Of a stretch of 64,000 bases of DNA, positions 34,340 through 47,257 are shown piece by piece (position 1 is the stretch's first letter; every line of letters starts with the position of its first letter). This DNA is from Hevea brasiliensis (taxonomy: Eukaryota; Streptophyta; Magnoliopsida; Malpighiales; Euphorbiaceae), in assembly GCF_030052815.1 (NCBI RefSeq), contig NC_079507.1, positions 15,522,141 to 15,586,140 of the forward strand, read 5' to 3'. Both the position numbers and the translations under genes were made by a program. Under the pieces are notes generated by a model. The model searched no databases, had not been told where the DNA came from, and saw only the letters and a program-made list of their open reading frames with translations.

Positions 34340-34981
34340 CTGGATTACTCTTTCTGATTGCCCATTTGTCTGAGGATGGAAAGCTGTGCTGAAGTGGAGT
34401 TGTGTACCCAAGGATTCATGTAACTTCTTCCAGAATCTCAATGTAAAACGTGGGTCTCGATCAGATATGATGGAAAGTGGAATTCCATGCAGTCTAACTA
34501 TCTCACTGATATACAATTCTGCTAACTTTTCCAGTGAGTAGTCAGTCTTAATTGGCAGAAAGTGTGCTGACTTCGTCAATCTATCTAGTATCACCCATAC
34601 TGCATTATGCTTTTTCTGGGTGAGAGGTAGACCACTTACAAAATCCATGGTGATCGGATCCCATTTCCATTTAGGTATGCGTATGGGCTGTAGCAAACCC
34701 AATGGAACTTGATGTTCTGCCTTGACTTGCTGACATGTTAAGCATTTAGTCACATAGTTAGCTATGTCCTTCTTCATACCAGGCCACCAATACTGAAGCT
34801 TCAGATCATGATATATTTTTGTACTTCCTAGGTGCATAGCATAAACACTTGTATGTGCCTCTTTCAGAATACTGGCTTTCAATTCCCCATCATGTGGTAC
34901 ACATACTCTTCCTTTGTAGTACAGACACCCATATGCTTTCACCTCATAGTCAGTTTCTTTCCCGTCTGAGATTTTACTCAA
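34340..34981 (-). CDS. pol: E2 integrase zinc domain and catalytic core
   Basis: An uninterrupted stretch of just over 200 codons. It holds the linker [18 protein letters not shown], the histidine half of the zinc motif ([20 protein letters not shown]), [16 protein letters not shown], and the catalytic core: D in [10 protein letters not shown] in [11 protein letters not shown], and E in NGQSERVIQ at the end, where the intron-like insertion starts. This is the best preserved integrase core in the window although E2 is the oldest of the three gypsy copies. Confidence 0.9.
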
Positions 34982-35779
34982 AATAGCTTTTGGCTTCTCA
35001 TCTGCCTTCTGCCCATCTAAAATCTGCTATAGCAGGTTTGGCCTCACTTGCAACTTAGCCAAAATAGCTCCATCTCGAGCTAAGGATAGACGGGCATTCA
35101 ATGATCTCAAAGTTGTGATGGATTTTCTGCTTAAAGCATCAGCAACTATATTTGCCTTCCCAGGATGATAGTCAATCACACAATCAAAGTCCTTCAGGAA
35201 CTCAATCCATCACCTCTGTCTGAGGTTGAGCTCCTTCTAGGTTGGCAAGTATTTCAGACTTTTGTGGTCTGTGTAAATGTAGCACTTTTCACCATACAAG
35301 TAATGCCTCCATATCTTTAGTGCGAAGATAATTGCTGTAAGCTCTAGATCATGGGTAGGGTAATTCTGTTCATGTGGCCTTAGCTGCTTGGAAGCATAAG
35401 TGACCACCTTCCCCTCTTACATCAATACACACCCTAACCCATTATGAGAGGCATCACTGTAGACCACAAAGTCCTTTCCTGACACTGGCTGTGTTAACAT
35501 TGGTACATCTGTTAACATAGCCTTCAACTTCTCAAAACTGGTCTGACACTTGTCATTCCAGTCAAATCTAACATTCTTGTTTAACAACTTGGTCATTGGA
35601 GCGGCTATTAAGGAAAATCCCTTCACAAATCTTCTGTAATACCCAGCTAGCTCTAAGAAACTTCTGACCTCAGTTGTATTTCTGGGAGGCTTCCATTCCA
35701 TCACTGCTTCTATTTTCTTAGAATCTACTCTAATCCCATCAGCTGACACTATGTGTCCAAGGAATGCAATTTCATTCAA
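34982..35779 (-). pseudogene. pol: E2 RNase H and RT thumb
   Basis: The stretch 35779-35417 has [38 protein letters not shown] and the start of RNase H ([16 protein letters not shown]), then a stop (TAA at 35414-35416 where E3 and E4 have CAA or CAG). Further down KSLKYL and ADALSRKS are legible between scattered stops. Confidence 0.85.
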
Positions 35780-36430
35780 TCATAGGTCACACTTGGACAA
35801 CTTAGCATACAACTTCTTTTCTCTTAGGGTTTGTAGAATAATCCTTAAATGCTCATCATGTTCTTCCCTGGTCGTAGAATACACCAAAATATCATCAATA
35901 AAGACCACTACGAACCGATCTAGGTGTGGATGGAAGATACGGTTCATAAGGTCCATGAATGCTGCTGGTGCATTTGTTAAGCTAAAGGGCATCACTAAGA
36001 ACTCGTAATGCCCATATCGGGTCCTGAATGCAGTCTTTGGCACATCTGCATCCTTCACCCTTAGCTGATGATACCCTGATCTGAGATCAATTTTTGGAAA
36101 TACCCCTGCTCCCTTCAACTGATCGAACAAATCATCAATTCTAGGCAACGGATATTTGTTCTTTACTGTCACTTTATTCAACTGCCGGTAATCGATACAT
36201 AACTTTAAAGTCCCATCCTTCTTCTTTACAAATAGCACTGGAGCTCCCCATGGTGACACACTAGGGCATATGAAGCCCTTATCCAGTAACTCTTGTAACT
36301 AGATTTTTAGTTCCTTCAATTATATGGGTGCCATCCTATAAGGAGCAATAGAGATTGGTGCTATACCTGACAGTATCTCAATAGCAAATTCAACTTCCCT
36401 TTCTGGTAGCAAGCCAGGCAATTCTTCAGG
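35780..36430 (-). pseudogene. pol: E2 reverse transcriptase
   Basis: The stretch 36259-35780 has [51 protein letters not shown] and FIDDILVYS, so all RT catalytic blocks can be read. Stops upstream (about 36300) and at 35780 (TGA where E3 and E4 have a TGG) end the frame. The pattern is point mutation, in keeping with age. Confidence 0.88.
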
Positions 36431-37082
36431 AAACACATCTAGGAATCTCTTACTGTGAGTATGTCACACAAATTTGGCTTAGCCTGCCTAGTATCCACCA
36501 CATGTGCTAGGTAGGCTTCACAGCCTTTTCTCATCAGTTTTCTTACAACGGTGGCTAAGATGACATTGGATAAGAAATCTGTCCTTTCCCTCACAATTGT
36601 GATCTCATTACCCTCAAAAGTTTTCAAAGAAATCATCTTCAGTTTACAATCAACCATTGCCTGATGACGCCAGTCCATTCCCAAAATCATGTCAAACTCA
36701 TGGAAAGGTAACTCAATCAGGTCTGTCAAGAATTCATACCCCTGAATCCTTAATGGGAAACCCTTGTATACTTTGTTCACCACTACACTGTGGCCCAATG
36801 GATTAGTGACCAGGATGTCTTGGTCACTCTCCCCTACCAGTATCCCCCTTTCTATGGGTAGGTTGATGCAGATGTATGAATGAGTGGATCCTGGATCCAC
36901 CAATGCATGCACAGATGTATTGTAGAGGGAGAACGTCCCCCTGATGACGTTCGGGGCATCTTGCTCCTCCCGAGCTATTATGGCATAGGCTCTGGCAAAT
37001 GCTCTGCCCTTAGGCCTCTCTGTTAGTTCAGATGCAGATCTCTGTGATGGTTCCACTGCCTCAGATTTGCCTGATTTCCTAC
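36431..37082 (-). pseudogene. pol: E2 aspartic protease
   Basis: The stretch 37056-36439 holds REEQDAPNVIRGTFSLYN, the active site [12 protein letters not shown], and MILGMDWRHQAMVDCKL. Here two residues of the WLSRHQA block in the other copies are lost, without a frame change. As in E3 and E4, the catalytic triplet is DPG. Confidence 0.88.
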
Positions 37083-38208
37083 CCCTTTATGGTGCAGGAG
37101 CAAGTCTGTCTGCTTGTGTTGGGGCAGTTGTAGCAGTTCTGCGTGGGCAGTACCTCAACTGATGCTCTGTTGACCCACACCTTAAGCAGGTACCTGTCAC
37201 TCTCCAACACTCCCCCTTATGCCACTTCAGGCAATGTGGACATGCAGAAGATGCTGGGGCTGGTCCCCTGAACCCCATCCTTAGAGAGCTGCCCACTGAT
37301 GGTGTGGACTAACCTCTCCTAGGGGTGAACTGTGGCCTGGGCCCCTGGGTCTGACCCTGACTTTGTGGTTGACCTGAACTCTGTGCAACTGGACCCTTAA
37401 ACTTCTTTCCAGGTGTAGGAGATGAACTAGACTAACCCAGACCCCTCTTCTGCTGTCTCTCCCTTCTAGTTTTCTCACTTATTCTAACCTTTTCAACTTT
37501 TATTGCAGCTTCTACTAACTTGGTGAAGTCTATGATTCCCAAGGCAGTGATCATGATCTTTATATTGTCATTTAATCCCTCTTCAAATCTCTTACACCTT
37601 TCGACCTCATTAGGGACTATCTCCCTTCCGTAGCGGCTCAGTCTGACAAATTACTTTTCATACTCGGTCACTGTCAGCTGTCTTTGCCTTAGGTTAATGA
37701 ATTCTCTTCTTCTCTCTTCCAAGTATACATTACCCACATATTTCTTCTTGAATTCTGAGAGGAAGAAGTCCCAAGTTATTGCTTCTGGCTATACTTCACT
37801 AGACACTGTATCCCACCATTGATAGGCATCATTTTGCAACAGAGATACAACAGCTTCTAGATTTTGTTTTGGAGTGCAGTGGAGTTGTTTTAGAACTCTT
37901 CCTGTTCTGTTCAACCAATTTTTGACTGCAACAGAATCATCTTCTCTCTTGCCTAAGAAATCCACTACTCCAAATTTTCTCAGTCTTTCCAGGTGTGATT
38001 TCTTTTGTGGAAGTGGTGGTAGTGGTGGCATTACCCCAGCTATTTGTCTGAAGAATTCAGCCATTTGCTAGAACATAGCCTGTGGAGGCTGAGCAGGCTC
38101 TGCTGGAGCTGGTGGAGCAAGTTCTCCCCTACTCCTAGTCTCAGCTACTGCAAGTGAAGCATGACTCTCCACTTCCTCCTCAACTACCCTATGAGATGTG
38201 GGGTCCAT
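37083..38208 (-). pseudogene. gag: E2 gag
   Basis: From the ATG at 38208 (MDPTSHRVVEEEVESHA) the legible order is: proline run with FFRQIAGVMPPLPPLPQ, RLRKFGVVDFLGKREDDSVAVKNWLNRTGRVL, capsid core, basic linker, and the two knuckles CPHCLKWHKGEC and CLRCGSTEHQLRYC (about 37240-37140). Stops and small shifts divide it into pieces (38064-37789, 37478-37281, 37296-37087). Confidence 0.85.
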
Positions 38209-38318
38209 ATCCTAACCAAAATAACAAAGACAAACAGATCTGCATTAGTGTCACCTCGACTCCTACAAATGCAATGCATGGTATGGACTCAATCTAGGCC
38301 CATAAATGCCTAAACCGT

Positions 38319-38330
38319 GCTCTAATACTA
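38319..38330 (-). promoter_or_regulatory. E2 primer binding site (decayed)
   Basis: Minus strand TAGTATTAGAGC: two transitions from the standard tRNA-Met match, both C-to-T type on one strand or the other. It lies five bases from the 5' LTR edge at 38336. Confidence 0.8.
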
Positions 38331-38335
38331 CTAAA

Positions 38336-40645
38336 TGTAATACTCCTTACCGGTCTACAATATAACCGAGTAAGATATGTCACACAGTGTATTGGAACAC
38401 CCTATTTTATTTTAATCATTTTTATTCTTTTTAATTTATTTCTTTCATAGTTATGAAGTAAAGTATAATTCATTTAAGTCATTTATTGAAATCATAAATT
38501 TATTTGAGGTTCTGCAAATTTTATAGAAAATCCGGTAGAGTACCGACTAAAAATGGAGAAAACAGTTCTTCGAAACCTGTGAAAAAAACTTCCAAAATTT
38601 TCAATCAATCCCAAACTCCATTTCATCAACAAAATCTCAATATTTTCCAATAATATTTCCATTTCTCATTCATTCATTTCCTATGATATTCATATATAAT
38701 TCATAAATAAGTATTCACTTTTTCATTCATTTCGCTATTTACATTAATACCAAAATACATTAAATAAGTCTCAATTATACATGAGAAAATAAAAGTCAAT
38801 TACAAAATACCAAAATGAAACCTAGTGTCCTACCAATGCACCAACGTCGGTGAGGTGACACGGACACTATGCAGAGCTACAAATGATCTCACCCAGTCTG
38901 TGGTCTACTGGGCTCTCAGTCTGTCTCTCCAGAACCTAAGCGTAGCAAAAAGCAACGCGCTAAGCAATGATGCTTAGTGGTGCCAATAATAAAATAAAAA
39001 GAAATAATAGAAAATAAATATGCAGTGTATGTTCTGATGTCTTATACACACAATTTTTTGATCATTATTGGTAATCTTATTTATTATGTACTTGTTCTAT
39101 TCATTATTTTATTAAATTTGTTCACTTTCATTTTTAGTTGCCCAAGTAACCTATACTGGATGACTGGACTGGATAAACGGGTAAACTGGCACTGGGTATC
39201 AGGTACCTCGGGCCGTCACACCATCGGTCACATATGTATCTCCCGGTGTGCAATAGAACAGCTAATAAGCTGTAATAAAAATTAGGCACAAGGCCAAGTA
39301 TCAACGTAATGTCAGAATGGCTAAAAGCCATAAAATCACAGAATGGCATAATGCCATGTGTAGTACTGCTAACTGAACCCTATTGGCATGCCAACCTATC
39401 CAAACCAATCTTGCTAGGTGTACTAGGGCATGTTACACTTTTAAATTTTATAATTCTTAAAATTTAAGTTTAGGTGTTACTACTCATTTCATTAGTCAAC
39501 TTAAATATTGACTTTTGCATAAACAATAGGTATATTGGTTCTAATACTCCCAACATACCACATTTTGTATTCTAAAATTGTTGGCATTGGTTGCCAATAC
39601 TATTTCTAAGCTTAGTGTTAGTTATTCAAAATTTTCAGATTTCAAGCCTCATATTTATTGTTCCATTGGTCATTTGTACAGTAGGAATTTGGAAAAATTG
39701 TCTTCATGAAAGTTGTTCCTTATTTTGTCTAGTTATATTTCCTTTTTTGAATCACTCAATTTGGAGTTTTTTAGCTCATGTTATGGCCTAAATACCATAA
39801 CTGGCTGGATAAGACAGAATCCAAAATTCTGGGTAAAACTAGTTCTGCCAGATTTAGTAACCTAAGTTTAGTTGGCAATTTGACTAGGTTATAATCAGAA
39901 TTTGGATTTGTGTTCTTCATGAAAGATTTCGGTCTATGTTTAGCTTTCTGCTGGTAAAATTTTAGGTCAATTGGACCTTTCTACACTGAGTTATGACCAA
40001 ATGAATAGACACTGTTTATTTGATCATTTTGCCCAGGCAGAATGCAAGTCACCCGGATTAGGGCAATTTTTAAGCCAACTTGGTTTGGTTTTCTGGGCAG
40101 GGTTTCTTCACCAAAGTTGTTCCATTTTGTGTCTAGTTTCATGTCCAATTGGCTTTGTACCAATTGAACCTCTACAACTCCATTTATAACTACCCAAACC
40201 TGCTGAACTCATACTCAATCCTGCAGGTCAGCCAAGGTAGCTCACCTAAACTCAAATCCAACATCCTTACTCATTTCAATTACTTCTCACACACATTTAG
40301 ATGGTCACTAATTGACCATTACAAGGTTAATAAACCATTACATGAGCAAACCCTAATATTGTTAAGTGTCCACATTTTCCATGTTCATACATGCCTAAAC
40401 TTTGCATTTCACTTACACAACTAGGTTCAATCACTCATTTAATACCAAGGGTTGCTCATAACCATTTTTCTACCAAGCAAAATCATCAAACCCTAGCTAA
40501 CCCTAGCTGCCAAAATTTTTAGAATGCATGCACACACATTTTTATCTTGTTTTCTGACATTTCCAACTTACTTTGTGCCATTAAACATGAATTTAATCAA
40601 AATAGCAAAAGTTTGGACACTAACCTTGATTTAGCTAATTCCCAA
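38336..40645 (-). repeat. E2 5' LTR, first piece
   Basis: Starts TGTAATACTCC on the plus strand, where the 3' LTR has TGTGACACTCC. It breaks at 40645 where E4 is inserted; the last five bases CCCAA are the target duplication. Confidence 0.9.
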
Positions 40646-43600
40646 TGTGACACCCCTTACCCATGTACAGTATACCCGAGTAAGTAATGCCACATGGTGT
40701 ACTGGCACACTCTAATATACCTTACTTAATTTGTATCATGCTTTTGAAGCTAATTTATGAAATATGATTTATTTAAGCCATTTATCGAAATTATTATTTA
40801 TTTGAGGTTCCGAAAATTTTAAAGAAAATCCGGCGGAGTACCGGCTAAAAATGGAGAAAACAGTTCTTTGGAACCTGTTAAAAACACTTCCAATAATTTC
40901 CAAACAATCCCAACTTCAATTTATCAACAAAATCTCAATATTAGGATCTCAACAACATTTCAATTACAGTACTCAATCATCCATCACATGTGATGATCAC
41001 ATATAAATCCCAAGTAAACATTTACTTTTCTATTCACAAGTACAATTTTCATAATTTACATAAACACCAATATACATTACACAAGTTTAATTACATATGA
41101 AAAAAAATCAATATTTAAGTTACAAAATGTCAAAATGACACCTATTGTCCTACCAATGCACAGCAGAAGTTGAGGTGACACGGACACTGAGCAGAACTGC
41201 CAGATGGACTCACCCAGTCTGTGGTCTATTGGGCTCACGATCGGGATCTCCAGTACCTACGCGTGGCAAAAGCAACGCGCTAAGCAATAATGCTTAATGG
41301 TGCAATAATATAATAGAAGAAATAACATGAAGTAAATATGTATTGCATGTGGATGTTTTGTTTGTTTTGTATTTGTATATCCATTCATTTCGTTACTTTG
41401 TCCACTTTCATTCATGTAGTTGCCCAAGTAACCTATACTAGATGACTGGACTGGATAACGGGTAAACTGGCACTGGGTACCTAGTATCTCGGGCCGTCAC
41501 ACCATCGGTCACATATGCATCTCCCGGTGTGCAGCAACGGCTAACAAGTCAGAATAATATCAGGCACAAGGCCAAGTCTCAATACAAAGTCAAAATGGCT
41601 AAAAGCCATGAAATCACAGAATGGCATATTGCCATGTGCAGTACTGCTAACTGAACCCTATTGGCATGCCAAACTATCCAAACCAATCTTGTTAGGTATA
41701 CTAGGGCATTTGAAACTTTTAAATTCTTTAATTTGTGAATTTCAAGTTTTGGTGTCACTATTCACCTCATTGGTCAACAAAAATGTTGACTTTTTGATAG
41801 AAAATGGGTGTATTGGTTTTAACACCCCAAATATACCACATTTGGCATTCCAAACTTGTTGGTATTAAGCATTTATACCATTTCAAAGTTTAAACCAACA
41901 CAAGCAGAATTTTTAGTTTTTGTGAGTCAACTTCACTGTTCCATTGGACCCTGTTACTGTGGGAAATTGAAGAAATATAAAACATGAAAGTTGTTCCTTA
42001 TTTTGTCTAGTTGAATTTCTTTTTTTGAATCACTCCATTTGGAGTTTTGTAGCTCTAGATATGGTCCAAAAACCACAGCTGGCCGGATTGCCAATCTGCA
42101 GAATTGACCATATCTACAGTAACATGAACAGTAACTAGAGTCACTTGGTTGGATGGGTTCTGGCCATAATTTGGGGTAGGTTCCTTCATGAAAGTTGTTT
42201 TTATATGTCTTAACTTGTTGCTGTAAAAATTTCAGGTCAATTGACCAAATCTACAGTGAGTTATGGCCAAATGAACAGTTACTGTTCATTTGGTCAATTC
42301 TGCAGAATCAGTTCAGGGTATCCGGATTGGGGCCAAGTTTTGGTCCTCTTGCCTTGGTCTTTTGGGCATGGTTTCTTCAGCAAAAATGTGCCATTATAAG
42401 CCTAGTTTCATGTCCAATTGGCCAAACACCAATTGGATCAACACAGCCCAAGTTATGGCAGTGCAAGTGGACTGAATTTTCAATCCCTCTGCTGCTGTCC
42501 TAGGGCAGCCTGCAACCTCACTTTGAAATCCTATTTTTCAGTCTCTTTGTTGGTCAAATTACCTAAAATGGTCACTAATTGACCATTAAAATGCTCTCTA
42601 ATAATTTCCTAAGCCAAGTCACATTTTCACCTTTCCAAACCCTAATTCAAATTCATGGTTTATGCCATGTATCTTAGTAGCTACCAAGGCATTGCTCATA
42701 TGTTTATCACTTCAACATGGTTTCTATTTCACTCTAAGCTCATCAAAACACTTCCCCCTATTCCATAGCTAGGGCAGCCAAAATTCAAGATGTTATACAC
42801 ATAAGTTTTTGTTAATTTAAATCACAATTCTTACTAGTTTCAAGTCCCAAACCATGAAAATAAAGAGTTTAATGGATATAGGTGCACTAACCTCAAGTGG
42901 AAAAATTTTTCCAAGCCCCAAACTTCAATTTCTTTCCTCTTGTTGGCTGCCAAGAGCTTGTTTAAGATGTGGGGTAAAGCTTTAATGAAGAGAAGTTAGG
43001 GTTTTGTGGTGTAAACAAGGGAAAAATCAAGCTTTTGATTGAAGATTAATGGAGGGAGAAAGGATAGGGATTTCGGCTGGAATGGGAAAGGGGGTGGCTG
43101 CTGGTTTTTCTTTTATTTCTTAGTCTCAATTATCTCTTTTAATAGTTAGTCAAAGGATGGCTTAATTGTGATTGGTCATAATTTCTTAATGACATCACCA
43201 TGATGTCATAAATAAGCTTTTCTTTGATTTTTCTTTTCTTTTCATCACTACTCAAGTTCAATTTAATTTCTAGTAATATTTATTCATATTTTATGTCATA
43301 TTAATTATTTAATCAACTGGACAAGTCGGCCAAAAATCACCTCGGAAAGTGAAATGACCAAAATGCCCTCCGTTTGGCTTAACGGGTCAAAATTGTCTGT
43401 ACCGATTGAAAATTTTTTCTAAGTATTTTCTTGGCATTGTAATGCCATGGGAACCTCAATAACCCTTCTTTGTAGTCCCAAAAATTATTTTATAATTTTT
43501 CCCCCGGGTCTAGGGCTCCTCGTTGCGAGAACCGCAACTTCCCTCTGGTTACCCATCGCTAGGGCACCGGCTCGTTTAACTTGGTTGTATTTTATTTCTA

Positions 43601-43751
43601 AAATTTTTACTAAATTTTTCTTATTAATATTTGAGTTAATTATGATTCCCGACTTTAGTTTAAATATTTTTCCGGACGTTCTAGCTGTCCGGACCAACAC
43701 CGGTCACCGGAACAGTAGAATGTACGGAGTTGGTACAGGGAGGGTGTTACA
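40646..43751 (-). repeat. E4 3' LTR
   Basis: Plus-strand ends TGTGACACCCC and AGGGAGGGTGTTACA. The purine tract lies at 43752-43762, directly followed by the pol stop codon at 43763-43765. The palindrome TGACATCA/TGATGTCA is repeated here at about 43191-43209. Confidence 0.92.
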
Positions 43752-43762
43752 ACTCTTCCCCT

Positions 43763-44520
43763 CTAATTTAAATTTCGTCCTTGAAATTTACCTGATGCAA
43801 ACAGTTGAGGGAACTGTTGCCTCATCGTCTCTTCACTTTCCTAAGTTGCCTCCTCGGTGTTGTGGTGCCTCCAAAGCACTTTCACCAATGGAACTTGCTT
43901 GTTTCTCAACTCTTTCACTTCCTGAGCCAAGATCCGTAGAGGTTCTTCTTCGTATGTCAAATCCGGCTGTATTTCAATTTCTTCTCTGGAGATGACATGT
44001 GAAGGATGAGCGGTATCTTCTGAGCATAGACACGTGGAACACATTGTGGATCTTGTCCAGCTCTGGTGGTAAAGCTAGCCTATAGGCCACTGCACCCACA
44101 CGTTCAATAACTTCATATGGGCCAATGAACCTAGGGCTTAACTTACCTTTCCTTCCAAACCTCAACACTTTCTTCCATAGTGACACCTTGAGGAACACTT
44201 TGTCGCCCACCCCATATTCTATTTCTTTTCTCTTCAGGTCGGCATAAGATTTACATGCATGCGAGGCAACTTTGAGATTGGCTTTGATTGATTTTACCTT
44301 CTCCTCGGCTGTTTCACAGTGCAGCCCTACCGATTTGTCTTCGCCCAATTCAGTCCAAAGACTGCTGAGTTCTACATTTTCTCCCATACAGTGCTTCATA
44401 CGGAGCCATTTGGATACTAGCTTGGTAGCTATTGTTGTATGCAAATTCTGCCAGTGGGAGGTATCTATCCCAACTTCCCTCAAACTCAATGACACAACTC
44501 CTCAGTATATCCTCAAGGAC
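43763..44520 (-). pseudogene. pol: E4 integrase C-terminal part: GPY/F and chromodomain
   Basis: The stretch 44495-43974 holds [67 protein letters not shown] (GPY/F) and [12 protein letters not shown] two-base loss near 44007 shifts it relative to the chromodomain part (44044-43763). A sister-copy comparison shows CTG at that spot. Near 44250 the sequence reads ACATGCATGCGAGG where E3 has CTGTCTGTCTGAGG. Confidence 0.88.
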
Positions 44521-44594
44521 CTGACATATATTTCATGTTATTGTTATCATTTTAATTCATTATTTGTACTAATTCAATTGATTCAATTGTTTAC
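44521..44594 (-). other. Putative spliceosomal intron in E4 integrase (74 bp)
   Basis: Minus strand GTAAACAATTG ... ATATATGTCAG, phase 0, between the glutamine codon ending NGQSERVIQ and the valine codon of VLED. The sequence on each side is CAG|GT, so the pentamer CAGGT occurs at both borders. GC content is very low. A TAACAT element about 17-20 bases before the AG could serve as branch site. The 74-base length and an early TGA would otherwise break the frame. Confidence 0.72.
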
Positions 44595-45100
44595 CTGGAT
44601 TACTCTTTCTGATTGCCCATCCGTCTGAGGATGGAAAGCTGTGCTGAAGTGGAGTTGTGTACCCAAGGACTCATGCAACTTCTTCCAGAATCTTGATGTA
44701 AACCTTGGGTCTCGATCAGATATGATGGAAAGTGGAATTCCATGCAGTCTAACTATCTCACTGATATACAATTCTGCTAACTTCTCCAGTGAGTAGTCAG
44801 TCCTAACTGGCAAAAAGTGTGCTGACTTGGTCAATCTATCCACTATTACCCATGCTGCATAATGCTTCTTCCGGGTGAGAGGTAGGCCACTTACAAAATC
44901 CATGGTGACCCGATCCCATTTCCATTCAGGTATGCGTATAGGCTGTAGCAAACCCGATAGAACTTGATGTTCTGCCTTGACTTGCTGACATGTCAAGCAT
45001 TTAGTCACATAGTCAGCTATGTCTTTCTTCATACTGTGCCACCAATATCAAGCTTGGATCATGATACATCTTTGTACTTCCCAGGTGCATAGCATATACA
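44595..45100 (-). CDS. pol: E4 integrase catalytic core
   Basis: The open stretch 45032-44595 has [16 protein letters not shown] (zinc cysteines), [51 protein letters not shown] and ATAFHPQ-type end with [12 protein letters not shown]. All three acidic catalytic positions are present. Upstream at about 45040 the frame breaks where E2 has CCAGGCC and E4 (like E3) has CTGTGCC. Confidence 0.9.
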
Positions 45101-45897
45101 CTAGTGTGTGCCTCTTTTAGAATATTGGCCTTCAATTCCCATCATCCTGGTACACAGTCTTCCTTTGTAATACAGACACCCATTTACCTTCACCTCATAA
45201 TCAGTTGCTTTTCCTTCTGGGATTTTGCTCATAATGGCCGTTAATTTTCCATCTGCCATTTGCCCATCCAAAATCTGCTGTAGCAGGTTTGGCCTCACTT
45301 GCAACTCACCCAAAATAGCTCCATCTCAAATCAAAGATAGACGGGCATTCAATGATCTCAAAGCTGTGATGGACTTTCTGCTCAAAGCATCAGCAACCAC
45401 ATTTGCCTTCCCATGATGGTAGTCAATAACACAGACATAATCCTTCAGAACTCAATCCATCGCCTCGCTTCAAGGTTTAGCTCCTTCTGGGTTGGCAAGT
45501 ATTTCAGACTTTTGTGGTCCGTGTAAATGTAGCACTTTTCCCCATACAAGTAATGCCTCCATATCTTCAGTGGGAAGATAATTGCTGCGAGCTCTAGATC
45601 ATGGGTAGGGTAGTTCTGTTCATGTGGCCTTAGCTGTCTGGAAGCATAAGCGATCACTTTCCCCTCTTGCATCAATACACACCCTAACCCATTATGAGAA
45701 GCATCACTGTAGACCACGAAGTCCTTTCCTGACACTGGCTGTGTTAACACTGGTGCCTCTGTCAACATAGCCTTCAACTTCTCAAAGCTGGTTTGACACT
45801 TGTCATTCCAGTCAAATTTGACATTCTTGTGTAGTAACTTGGTCATTGGAGCAGCTATTAGGGAAAATCCCTTCACAAATCTTCTCAGAATACCCAA
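45101..45897 (-). pseudogene. pol: E4 RNase H and linker
   Basis: The stretch 45897-45445 has the RT thumb end ([18 protein letters not shown]), [36 protein letters not shown] and [17 protein letters not shown] break near 45450-45480 (CTCGCTTCAAGG for CTCTGTCTAAGG) precedes KSMTALRS and the linker (45313-45101). The acidic RNase H residues are all present. Confidence 0.87.
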
Positions 45898-46582
45898 ATA
45901 GCCCCAAGAAGCTTCCGACCTCGATTATATTCCCGGGAGGCTTCCATTCCATCACTGCTTCTATTTTCTTGGGATCCACCCTAATCCCATCAGCTGACAC
46001 TATGTGTCCAAGGAATGCAATCTCATTCAGCCAAAAGTCACACTTGGACAACTTAGCATACAGCTTCTTTTCCTTCAGGGTTTGCAAAACAATCCTCAAA
46101 TGCTCATCATGTTCTTCATTGGTCTTGGAATACACCAAAATATCATCAATAAAGACCACTACGAACCGATCTAGGTATGGATGGAAGATACGGTTCATAA
46201 GGTCCATAAATGCCACTGGTGCATTTGTTAGGCCAAAGGGCATCACCAGAAACTCATAATGCCCGTATCGGGTCCTGAATGCAGTCTTGGGCACATCTAC
46301 ATCCTTCACCCTCAACTGAAGATACCCTGATCTGAGATCAATCTTAGAAAATACTCGCTTCCTTCAATCGATCAAACAGATCATCAATTCTAGGCAATGG
46401 ATATTTATTCTTCACGATCACTTTATTCAATCGCAGAATCAATGCATAGCCTCAAAGTCCCATCCTTCTTTTTCACAAACAGCACTGGAGCTCCCCATGG
46501 TGACACACTGGGGCGTATGAACCCCTTATCAAGCAACTCTTGCAACTGAGTTTTCAACTCTCTCAATTCAGTGGGTGCCATC
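45898..46582 (-). pseudogene. pol: E4 reverse transcriptase
   Basis: The stretch 46315-45812 has [53 protein letters not shown] and the start of the thumb, overlapping the next frame at 45812-45897, which marks a shift near 45890. The fingers ([15 protein letters not shown]) are legible at 46510-46450 in another frame. Breaks at 46345-46440 coincide with CTG-to-CG type differences from E3. Confidence 0.87.
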
Positions 46583-47257
46583 CTATAAGGAGCAATGGAA
46601 ATGGGTCAGATCTGCAGTTGTCTCAATAGCAAATTCGACTTCCTTTCTCGGTGGTAACCTGTGCAACTCTTCAGGAAATACCTCTGGGAAGTCTCTTACT
46701 GTGGGTATATCTCTCAGGTTTGGCTTAGCCTGCCTAGTATCCACCACATGTGCTAGGTAGGCTTCACAGCCTTTTCTCATCATTCTTCTTGCAACTGTGG
46801 CTGAGATAACATTGGACAAAAAATCTGTTCTTTCCCCCACAACAGTGATCTCATTACCCTCAGGAGTTTTCAAAGAAATTCTCTTCAATTTGCAATCAAC
46901 TATTGCCTGATGACGTGATAACCAGTTCATTCCCAAAATCACGTCAAACTCGTGAAAAGGCAACTCAATTAGGTCTGCCGAGAATTCATACCCTTGAATC
47001 CTTAACGGGCAACCCTTGTATACCTTGTTCACCACTACACTATAGCCCAATGGATTAGTGACCAGAATGTCTTGGTCACTCTCCCCTACTAGTATCCCCC
47101 TTTCTACGGGTAGGTTGATGAAAATGTAGGAATGAGTGGATCCTGGATCCACCAATGCATGCACAGGAGTATTGTAGAGGGAGAACGTACCCTTGATGAC
47201 GTCCGGGGCATCTTGCTCCTCCTGAGCTCTCAAGGCATAATTTACGCAGGTGGTCCA
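46583..47257 (-). CDS. pol: E4 aspartic protease to RT start (216 codons)
   Basis: From about 47233 the frame reads [48 protein letters not shown], and continues through [17 protein letters not shown], the linker joining protease to RT. It shows that protease and RT are meant to be one frame in this family. It ends at 46583 by an indel next to the RT start. Confidence 0.88.
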   Translation of the reverse strand, partial: WTTCVNYALRAQEEQDAPDVIKGTFSLYNTPVHALVDPGSTHSYIFINLPVERGILVGESDQDILVTNPLGYSVVVNKVYKGCPLRIQGYEFSADLIELPFHEFDVILGMNWLSRHQAIVDCKLKRISLKTPEGNEITVVGERTDFLSNVISATVARRMMRKGCEAYLAHVVDTRQAKPNLRDIPTVRDFPEVFPEELHRLPPRKEVEFAIETTADLTHFHCSL

